A stretch of DNA of 64,000 nucleotides from Leptospira sanjuanensis (GTDB lineage Bacteria; Spirochaetota; Leptospiria; Leptospirales; Leptospiraceae): NCBI RefSeq assembly GCF_022267375.1, contig NZ_JAIZBH010000001.1, positions 2,899,501 through 2,963,500 of the forward strand, written 5' to 3'. Under the pieces are notes generated by a model. The model did no database searches and was not told the DNA's origin. It was given only the letters and a program-made list of their open reading frames with translations. Below are positions 50,563 through 64,000 of the stretch, in pieces; the stretch's first letter is position 1; each line of letters opens with the position of its first letter. The position numbers were made by a program, and so were the translations under genes.

Positions 50563-51456
50563 ATGAACCAAGCGAAAATCATATTCATTCTTACCCTATT
50601 TGCGGCCGATTGCCAAAGTATAAACAACGAACAAATCGACGGAGAGGAAGCAATCAAACGAATCTCGAAGGAGATCTCCGTCGTATCCGTTTTCGAAACG
50701 ATGGGCGGATACGGTACGAATCCGGCTCGCTGCAACACTATAGGAACAACGTCTACTCCGTATGGAATCGGGATCGATAGCGAACCGAACGAAACCTATT
50801 CGACCGCGCAAATCATACAAGCCCCGTATCCTCAATTTCCAAGAATGCAGGTGAACGGGATCATTTCGAGTCCGGCCGATAAGGACGTCTTTCGATTCAC
50901 CAGCGCTCAGATCCTTTCCACGAAATTTACCATGCTTTCGGGCGCAGCTGCCTGCAAACTCAGTTACGGAGCGGATGAAAGTTCGAACAATAGTTTCATT
51001 CCCTTCGGTGTTAATTTTTCGCTGACACCGGGATTAGAGACTACCTTTACGATAGGACCGAACCCCTGGGAAGCCGTCCATATAGCGTGTGACGGAACTA
51101 CCGCACAAAGTTATGTTCTGCAAGCGGATTACAACGCGTATGAAAACGGCGCCGGCGTAAGTTCGACCGCGTATTCCGCCGCAATCGTAAGCCTTACGAC
51201 CTCGCACTTATTTTTTATCGAAGCGATGGGAATTTCAAAATCGAAAACCTATTCCGGACATTCCGTGGATCGTTGTATCGATGCAATTCGAACCGCCGGC
51301 GTAGTCTATGCGATCGCCTCTTACAATCAAAGCTTTTCCACTTGTGAAATCAACAGAGGAGTTTATGAAACCGGAAGAATCGCACTTTTAAAGGAAGATT
51401 GCACATTGGAGCCGGCAAAAATCACCGCTAACAAGATCTACGGAACCGGGCAGTAG
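50563..51456 (+). CDS. Putative lipoprotein with PPC-like beta domain
   Basis: The 297-residue protein begins MNQAKIIFILTLFAADC, a lipoprotein-like signal with Cys17. The middle reads SEPNETYSTAQIIQAPYP, VNGIISSPADKDVFRFTSA, which resembles the start of bacterial pre-peptidase C-terminal (PPC) domains, where N-D-T..TA and D.D.F.F are typical. Several cysteines occur later (AACKLSYG, HIACDG, DRCIDA, STCEIN, EDCTLE). GGACGGGA lies near the start. Function unknown. Confidence 0.72.
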   Translation: MNQAKIIFILTLFAADCQSINNEQIDGEEAIKRISKEISVVSVFETMGGYGTNPARCNTIGTTSTPYGIGIDSEPNETYSTAQIIQAPYPQFPRMQVNGIISSPADKDVFRFTSAQILSTKFTMLSGAAACKLSYGADESSNNSFIPFGVNFSLTPGLETTFTIGPNPWEAVHIACDGTTAQSYVLQADYNAYENGAGVSSTAYSAAIVSLTTSHLFFIEAMGISKSKTYSGHSVDRCIDAIRTAGVVYAIASYNQSFSTCEINRGVYETGRIALLKEDCTLEPAKITANKIYGTGQ

Positions 51457-51621
51457 CAATAAACCCTTCTTCGCATTAACGAAACTACCCCTTTGGCGGT
51501 AACTCTTTATATCCTTTATAAATAATAAATTTCCAAAGGTTTATGAGGGATCGAGCGGATTTATTTGTCTAAAAATCTCAGAATTCGTTTTCGAGTTTAA
51601 GATTTCGAGGAGATTTTCGAC

Positions 51622-51789
51622 ATGAAACAGTTTCTAATGATCGCAAGCGTTTGGGTTCTTTGGTTAAATTCGGTAAGGGGAAACATCTCCCTCGGAGAAT
51701 TCAGCACAGAGGAAGAATGCAGAACCGCGATTCGTCAGGACCAAACCCATCTGTTGGTGTGGAAAACACATTGCAAGGAATCCGAATAA
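51622..51789 (+). CDS. 55-residue exported-type protein, first of a twin pair
   Basis: A short gene: ATG at 51622 with CGAGGAG about 9 bases upstream, TAA at 51787-51789. The product starts MKQFLMIASVWVLWLNSVRG, a possible signal peptide, followed by NISLGEFSTEEECRTAIRQD and a second cysteine near the end (THCKES). The gene at 52060 encodes a protein of exactly the same length with 38 of 55 identical residues, which supports real coding. Two conserved cysteines may form a disulfide outside the cytoplasm. Function unknown. Confidence 0.72.
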   Translation: MKQFLMIASVWVLWLNSVRGNISLGEFSTEEECRTAIRQDQTHLLVWKTHCKESE

Positions 51790-51965
51790 CTTAGAACTGA
51801 AACCGAACCCGCCCGTACGTTACAGGAAAGGCCGAAGAAACCGCTACGATCGTTTCATTAAGGACGTTTTCGAGGAAAGATCGACTTCGGGAATGTACTG
51901 CCGGAAAAACGCAACGAATTCGGTCGTATGCGCAATCTTTCGGTTAAACAAGAAATAAAATATTT

Positions 51966-51988
51966 CCGATAATTTTGTATCGGTTTTT
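51966..51988 (+). terminator. Short hairpin with T run between the twin small genes
   Basis: CCGATA (51966-51971) pairs with TATCGG (51978-51983) and is followed by TTTTT. The stem is only six pairs, so this is a weak terminator candidate for the first small gene. Confidence 0.4.
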
Positions 51989-52059
51989 CCGCCGTACAAT
52001 GTTACAATCCTTAATTCCTGGATCGGCGCGAAACCGCAGATTCCGGGAGGGTTTAAAAA

Positions 52060-52227
52060 ATGAAAACGAGTCTGGCACTTTTAAGCATCTGGATCCTTTG
52101 GTTACATTCCGTAAGAGGAAACATCTCCCTCGGAGAATTCAACACTCAAGAAGAATGTCGAGCCGCGATACGACAAGACCCTACTCATTTATTAACTTGG
52201 AAAACCTTCTGCCAAGAAACGCGGTAA
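52060..52227 (+). CDS. 55-residue exported-type protein, second of a twin pair
   Basis: ATG at 52060 with GGGAGGG 8 bases upstream, TAA at 52225-52227. The product starts MKTSLALLSIWILWLHSVRG, then NISLGEFNTQEECRAAIRQD and FCQETR at the end. The block SVRGNISLGEF is identical in the twin, and both cysteines are conserved. The differing hydrophobic N-termini with a conserved mature part fit a secreted or membrane-tethered small protein. The gene lies just before a large repeat array. Function unknown. Confidence 0.72.
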   Translation: MKTSLALLSIWILWLHSVRGNISLGEFNTQEECRAAIRQDPTHLLTWKTFCQETR

Positions 52228-52265
52228 GATACGCGGCGCAGTTCGCTTAACAAATTAGAAATCAG

Positions 52266-52654
52266 TCCGCGGCTTTTGGCTGCCTCATTCTTTATGAATC
52301 ATTCATCTCGACTTTGTCGAGAGCCAACGCAGAACTCAATCTTGCTCCCAACGGGTCGCAAGATAATGCTCCGCGGCTTTTGGCTGCCTCATTCTTTATG
52401 AATCATTCATCTCGACTTTGTCGAGAGCCAACGCAGAACTCAATCTTGCTCCCAACGGGTCGCAAGATAATGCTCCGCGGCTTTTGGCTGCCTCATTCTT
52501 TATGAATCATTCATCTCGACTTTGTCGAGAGCCAACGCTTCCGCTCCGCGGCTTTTGGCTGCCTCATTCTTTATGAATCATTCATCTCGACTTTGTCGAG
52601 AGCCAACGCTTCCGCTCCGCGGCTTTTGGCTGCCTCATTCTTTATGAATCATTC
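52266..52654. repeat. Tandem hairpin-bearing repeat array (two 104-bp, two 71-bp units and a partial unit)
   Basis: Units start with TCCGCGGCTTTTGGCTGCC at 52266, 52370, 52474, 52545 and 52616. The first two units are 104 bp and carry an extra 33-bp piece (CAGAACTCAATCTTGCTCCC...); the next two are 71 bp without it; the last stops after 39 bases. Each full unit holds the hairpin TCTCGAC-TTT-GTCGAGA followed by GAGCCAACGC. The last partial unit runs into the 3' end of the DUF2461 gene and supplies its final codons and stop. Confidence 0.93.
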
Positions 52655-53304
52655 GGCATGTCCAGATAGTTCAAAAACGGCTGAAGAATCCGATACGAGT
52701 CGATCGTATTCTTAACGAAGTTTTTCGATAAAAGATCCGAGTCGGAAACCTTTCGTTCCACAATATAACTCGTGTATTGAATCCATTCCAGATCGGGATG
52801 ATCCTTTGAAAAACCTTTCGGAGCTGTTTTGAGCTTCATATCCGAAAGACCGCCGAACTCCTTGACAAACTTCTTATCCTGAACGATCTTTTTAAGAATT
52901 TTAGAATCTTCTAAAATAGCCTCGCGCACTCCGCGAAGGATCTTGGTATCGGGCATATACAAACCTCCCGCGATAAAGGATTCGTTGCCCGGTTGAACGT
53001 GGACGTAAAAAAGAGGTCTTCCCAAATCCTTACCCCGCGCCCCGATGCTCGCGCCGAAATTGGTCTTATACGGTTCCTTATTTTTGGAAAAACGAACGTC
53101 CCTGTAGATACGAAAAATGCACTTCTTAGGATCCACTCCCGCGAGCGCAGGATTGACTTTTGCAAGTCCGATGATCAGCTCCGTGATCAGGGCTTCGAAA
53201 TCGTTCTTTGCGGAAGTGAACAAGTCCTTATGACCGTCGAGCCAAACCTTGTTGTTATTCTTCGCTAATTTTTTAAGAAAATCTAAAGTGGATTGTTGCA
53301 GCAT
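52642..53304 (-). CDS. DUF2461-family protein
   Basis: The 220-residue protein has the DUF2461/TIGR02453 pattern: TLDFLKKLAKNNNKVWLDGHK near the start, FRIYRDVRFSKNKEPYKTNFGASIG, then FYVHVQPGNESFIAGGLYMPD. The biochemical role of the family is not established. Its last residues (NDS) and stop codon are encoded by the end of the tandem repeat array, so the 3' end may have been altered by the repeat. Confidence 0.88.
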   Translation of the reverse strand: MLQQSTLDFLKKLAKNNNKVWLDGHKDLFTSAKNDFEALITELIIGLAKVNPALAGVDPKKCIFRIYRDVRFSKNKEPYKTNFGASIGARGKDLGRPLFYVHVQPGNESFIAGGLYMPDTKILRGVREAILEDSKILKKIVQDKKFVKEFGGLSDMKLKTAPKGFSKDHPDLEWIQYTSYIVERKVSDSDLLSKNFVKNTIDSYRILQPFLNYLDMPNDS

Positions 53305-53553
53305 GAAAACCTCCGCATAAGAATTCTATGTCTTCCGCGGAGGATCAAGTCAAAATCGCAAGCGCTCTCGTATCGACGTTCGCTTCCGGAACTCTGAGCC
53401 GATAGAATCGAATACTTGTTAAAGAGCGCCGGAAAGAAATTTCCGATTCTATCGTAAATGCAGGAGTTCCCGCACTTCTTTTCGTATTTTTAATATTACG
53501 GGGAAATTCGAATTTGCGCGCAACGGACGGCAAACTCATCGAATGAAAGCGGA

Positions 53554-55191
<1,638 letters not shown>

Positions 55192-55940
55192 TTAAACCGT
55201 GCAATTCCAATCATTCGCCGTTCAAACGAAATCAATTTTTTATGCTTATTCGTTCCGCAAGTTAACATCAGTTAAAGACAAAACTTTCAGAACGGGAGAA
55301 CCTAACAACCAGTAAATTATTTCATCGAGTTTCGCGCTGTTAGGCGACTCATCAGTATACTATCACTGACCGTTTTCTAAGCACAGAAACTTTTTTTAAG
55401 AGGACATCGTAAAAGCGTATACGCGTATACGGCGACAAAGTGAGAACGATGTTTCTTTTGCGCGTATACGCCTCTCATTTTTCCAGTTAGTCGTTTTAGC
55501 TTTCGATTTTGTTAAAAGAATACGCGTCTATGATAATCGTAAATAGGATCTCGTATAGGTTTCCATACTTACAACGATCCTAGCCTTTTTTGTTTTCGTC
55601 CTTTTCCGCCGATATAAGATCTTTTACGGACGTACGTTTTATCTACGTCCGATATGAGATAACGTATACTCCGGTTTCAAAAGACTTCGAATACGACAAT
55701 AGAGGCGAGAATATGATCGTTTCCTACTATTCTAGGGTTTTATACGGAGTTTATGAAATTAGGAGGCGGAGTATACCGGAGCAATTTCCGATTAGCAACA
55801 AATCAGTTAATGCGACATGATAAAAAAATAACGCGTTGAAGTTCTAGGAAAATACTCGGGCCAAAAACGGAGAGTTTAAAGAGAGGATCCGAATCCGGTT
55901 TCAAGCGGAACGTTCGACCGGCTTGTGGAAAATCGAAGCG
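55192..55940. other. Gene-poor 750-bp stretch with GTATAC palindromes
   Basis: No convincing gene is seen; the plus-strand frame 55590-55820 has no recognisable domain. The stretch is richer in A and T than its surroundings and holds six GTATAC hexamers (55355, 55417, 55425, 55464, 55664, 55771), as well as related TATACG and ATACGCG words. It lies upstream of the methyltransferase gene and downstream of the ankyrin gene. Confidence 0.6.
55415..55471. promoter_or_regulatory. Candidate operator: clustered GCGTATACGC palindromes
   Basis: CGTATACGCGTATACG (55416-55431) is a perfect 16-bp palindrome containing two GTATAC cores; GCGTATACGC recurs at 55462-55471, 47 bases from its first copy. The sites lie about 225-280 bases upstream of the methyltransferase start. 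Close spacing of identical palindromes is typical of repressor or controller-protein binding sites. Confidence 0.45.
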
Positions 55941-56912
55941 TTACTGAGGAGATCGTTCTCCGTTTTCTTTTCCTCCGCCCTTTTTCAATATGAGCGTTTC
56001 AAGAGCGTCGAGTTTTTGTTTACGCACTTCTTCCAAAGGACTTCTCCCGTGAACATCCGAATGGTTCGGATCGGCTCCGAGTTCTAAAAACTTTTCCGCC
56101 AACGAAATTCTTTTTTTGAGAATCGCTTGGAGCAAAGGAGTGATCCCTTCCGCGTTACGATGATTGATATTCGTTCCGGATTTGACGAGAAGTTCGGGAA
56201 TCCGAGGATCAACTTCGGATTCTTCGGTAAGAAAATGAAGCGCATTGTCGACTCCTACTTGAATCGATTTTCCTTCCACAATCTTCTCATGAAGGCGGCT
56301 CGTATAATCCGGCTTAGCGTTGTGCTTTAAAAGATATTCCACGATCGAGAAATTTGCTTGGGATGTTCCGGCTCCGCATGCGAGGAAGAGAGGAAATTCT
56401 TCCGGATTTCCCTTGTCGAAATTGACCTCGGCATGATTTTCAACCAGAAACTGAACCAATACGAGATTTCCATGACGGATCGCAACGTTTAAGATGGAAA
56501 CCGGAATCGTTTTCGTCGCGTCGACTTTGGAAAGATATTCCAACTTTGCGCCCGACTCGATCAATCGTTTCGGAACGGCCAGGTCGTCTATGTCCAAAAC
56601 CTTGACGTCCAAAAGCCCGGAAAGACTTTCCAGAAGAACCGAACTTCCGTCCTCATCCTGCGCATTTACGTTTGCGCCCGAACGAATCAACACTTCGGCG
56701 ACTTCCGGTCTGTGATCGGCGATCATAAGCGCGGTCTTTCCTCTGGAATCCGTCGCATCCACATTGGCTCCCGCTTGAATGAGAATCTGCGCTTTCTTCG
56801 GATCTCCTTCCTGAATGGCTCTTAGAAATTCGCTGTCCAAAGCCGAATCTCCGAAAAGGAAAAACGGGAAAATCATTAAGAAACAGGGTATTTTATGAAT
56901 TCTGGAAATCAT
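55941..56912 (-). CDS. Exported ankyrin-repeat protein
   Basis: The 323-residue protein has a signal peptide (MISRIHKIPCFLMIFPFFLFGDS) and about seven ankyrin repeats: FLRAIQEGDPKKAQILIQAGANVDATDSRGKTALMIA, VAEVLIRSGANVNAQDEDGSSVLLESLSG, later LLVKSGTNINHRNAEGITPLLQAI and FLELGADPNHSDVHGRSPLEEV. Ankyrin repeats bind proteins; secreted or periplasmic versions occur widely in Leptospira. The target is unknown. The gene stands alone. Confidence 0.88.
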   Translation of the reverse strand: MISRIHKIPCFLMIFPFFLFGDSALDSEFLRAIQEGDPKKAQILIQAGANVDATDSRGKTALMIADHRPEVAEVLIRSGANVNAQDEDGSSVLLESLSGLLDVKVLDIDDLAVPKRLIESGAKLEYLSKVDATKTIPVSILNVAIRHGNLVLVQFLVENHAEVNFDKGNPEEFPLFLACGAGTSQANFSIVEYLLKHNAKPDYTSRLHEKIVEGKSIQVGVDNALHFLTEESEVDPRIPELLVKSGTNINHRNAEGITPLLQAILKKRISLAEKFLELGADPNHSDVHGRSPLEEVRKQKLDALETLILKKGGGKENGERSPQ

Positions 56913-57070
56913 CGGGTATCAAAGGACCATCTTTATACTATTCAATCGGTTTTTATAGGAAGTGTATATCCACATTTTTAGAATCCCGATTTTCCAGGAA
57001 TCCTAAAAACGTCTTTTTATCTTGACCCTTTCCCGTTCTCGGGGTTCCTACTTCTTTTCGGAGTTCTCCT

Positions 57071-58555
<1,485 letters not shown>

Positions 58556-58579
58556 CGAAACGTATATTGGAGAGTTCTA

Positions 58580-59164
58580 ATGAATCGAAAGTTTCGGAGA
58601 CTTATCTTATTGACGATTCTTTTTCATTTTCAGTTGAATTGCAAAAATCGACCTGCGACATCGTTCGAAGAAAATGGGGTTTACGGCTTTAAAGATAAAA
58701 ATGGGAAGGTAGTCATCGCGCCTCAATATTTGAATGCGACCGACTTCGATGAAAACGGTGTTGCATTCGTGGCCGGAGAAAAAGGATGGAGTTGTATCAA
58801 TTCGGACAATAAGATTCTATTAAATTCTTTTATTTTTGACAACGGACCCGACTACCTTTCGGAAGGACTGGCGAGATTCGTAGAAAACAAAAAAATCGGA
58901 TTCCACGACCCAGGTTGTAAAAAAACGATTCAAGCTGAATACGATTTCGCGTATCCTTTTGAAAACGGATTTTCGATTGTCTGCAACGGATGCAGATCCG
59001 TAAAAACGGACGAACATTCCATGATACAAGGCGGAAATTACGGAATCATAAACAAAAAAGGAGAAGTGGTCGTCCCTATAGAATACGACGCGGTATCCTT
59101 GGATGAGAACAAGGTAGCTCATACAATCAAGGGAACTCTTAAAAAAGAAATTCCCGTTCAATAA
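58580..59164 (+). CDS. WG-repeat lipoprotein
   Basis: The 194-residue protein has a lipoprotein signal ending in FHFQLNC (Cys21) and WG-type repeats: VYGFKDKNGKVVIAPQYLNATDFDENGVAFV, KIGFHDPGCKKTIQAEYDFAYPFENGF and NYGIINKKGEVVVPIEYDAVSL. Each has the G-.-.-.-.-.-G-.-.-.-.-P-.-Y-D pattern. The repeats probably form a surface for protein binding. It lies 24 bases after the amidase gene and 15 before the oxidoreductase gene. Confidence 0.85.
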   Translation: MNRKFRRLILLTILFHFQLNCKNRPATSFEENGVYGFKDKNGKVVIAPQYLNATDFDENGVAFVAGEKGWSCINSDNKILLNSFIFDNGPDYLSEGLARFVENKKIGFHDPGCKKTIQAEYDFAYPFENGFSIVCNGCRSVKTDEHSMIQGGNYGIINKKGEVVVPIEYDAVSLDENKVAHTIKGTLKKEIPVQ

Positions 59165-59179
59165 TCGATAGATTCATCA

Positions 59180-60427
<1,248 letters not shown>

Positions 60428-60438
60428 AAGTTCCATCT

Positions 60439-62699
<2,261 letters not shown>

Positions 62700-62703
62700 T
62701 TTC

Positions 62704-63223
62704 TTGAAAGCGCTCGACCTGCCCATCTGGAGAAAATTGTTCAATCGCAAAGAGGCGAACAACAAGGAAATCATTCATTTTCTAAGGGAAACTTCCGTCT
62801 TCGGCAGAATGAAAAAAAGAACCCTGATCGAAATCGCAAGGATGGTGCACGTTCGGGAATATCAGGAAGGAGAGACGATCTTTCGTCAGGGAGAAGTCGG
62901 AGCTGGATTTTATCTCGTCTACGACGGCTCCGTCGTGATCCGTTCCGTGCGCGACGGAATCGAACTCGATCTCGCACATCTCGATCAGCACGCGTTCTTC
63001 GGCGAACTTTCCCTCTTTACGGAGGAACGAAGAACCGCGAGCGCGATCGCTCTCGAACAAACGACGTTGCTCGGATTTTTTCAACCCGATCTCAAAGAGA
63101 TCATCGAAACCAAACCGAGGATCGGAATCGAAATTCTCATGAGCCTTTCCACGGTAATCGTGGAACGACTTCATAGAACCAACGGATTGTTGGAAAAGGC
63201 TTACTTCCGAGGAAAACAAAAGA

Positions 63224-63231
<8 letters not shown>
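62704..63231 (+). CDS. Cyclic-nucleotide-binding-domain protein
   Basis: The 175-residue protein is built around one CNB (Crp-type) beta-roll: EYQEGETIFRQGEVGAGFYLVYDGSVVIRS, HAFFGELSLFTEERRTASAIAL (phosphate-binding cassette with Glu and Arg), followed by C-terminal helices. There is no DNA-binding domain. The start is TTG at 62704, with GAGGAGAAA upstream inside the lspA end. It may sense cyclic nucleotide and regulate a partner such as the transporter whose gene overlaps it by eight bases. Confidence 0.85.

Positions 63232-64000
<769 letters not shown>

Noticed and set aside
52266..52654. CRISPR array
   Set aside because: The units are 71-104 bp of nearly identical sequence with no variable spacers, and no cas gene is near.
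55590..55820. A 76-residue plus-strand open frame upstream of the methyltransferase
   Set aside because: No domain, composition like the surrounding non-coding DNA, and no clear ribosome binding site; it might still be a controller gene but nothing supports it.

Overview
This window reads as a chromosomal segment of a spirochaete of the genus Leptospira. The reasons are the many exported proteins with loose spirochaetal lipoboxes (FSEC, LSQC, LPYC, FAADC), the gene families present, moderate GC content, and dispersed intergenic repeats built on a GGAACTC/GAGTTCC core. The relatively GC-rich coding sequence would fit one of the higher-GC lineages, but I cannot name a species.

Layout. 1-4300: the end of a beta-helix surface protein, a seven-bladed FG-GAP-type propeller lipoprotein with 225-bp repeats, and a membrane-anchored AraC regulator. 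4665-11599 (minus strand): a cell-wall amidase with an exported partner, a methyltransferase overlapping a metallo-beta-lactamase-fold hydrolase, and a pair of M16 proteases, one with and one without the zinc motif. 11694-14015: small lipoproteins and a Uma2-family nuclease-like gene. 14088-16401: an intact IS66-family insertion sequence with an 8-bp target duplication. 16465-20664: yajQ, alaS, rpsI, rplM. 20665-34191: mostly single genes, including YceI, thiL, an INSIG-like membrane protein, a TfoX-N-like protein with a histone-H1-like tail, a nitrilase-family enzyme, two paralogous lipoproteins, an ECF sigma/FecR-like pair facing a membrane protein that shares a C-terminal module, and a globin. 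34192-45903: a 12-gene complex I operon, nuoABCDEFHJKLMN, with no nuoG or nuoI. 46166-50280: a lipoprotein, a MaoC hydratase, a MarR regulator, a DUF3995 protein and a CASTOR/POLLUX-type channel. 50281-55940: a repeat-rich accessory stretch with a lipoprotein, twin 55-residue proteins, a hairpin-bearing tandem repeat array, a DUF2461 protein and a lone Eco57I/TaqI-like DNA methyltransferase preceded by a cluster of GTATAC palindromes. 55941-64000: an ankyrin protein, an amidase, a WG-repeat lipoprotein, an oxidoreductase with a repeat-derived insert, an AarF/UbiB kinase, lspA, a cyclic-nucleotide-binding protein and a truncated AI-2E family transporter.

How the genes work together. The clear functional units are complex I (respiratory NADH oxidation and proton pumping), the ribosomal pair L13-S9, the M16 protease pair, the amidase and its coupled partner, and the ECF sigma/anti-sigma pair. 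The overlapping run from the oxidoreductase through UbiB, lspA and the CNB protein to the transporter looks like one transcription unit.

Most interesting for follow-up: the INSIG-like protein, the complex I operon without nuoG/nuoI, the palindrome cluster upstream of the lone methyltransferase, the twin micro-proteins, the sequence module shared by the FecR-like protein and its divergent neighbour, and the dispersed repeat that has become coding inside the oxidoreductase. All family calls were made by reading the sequence; no database search was run.
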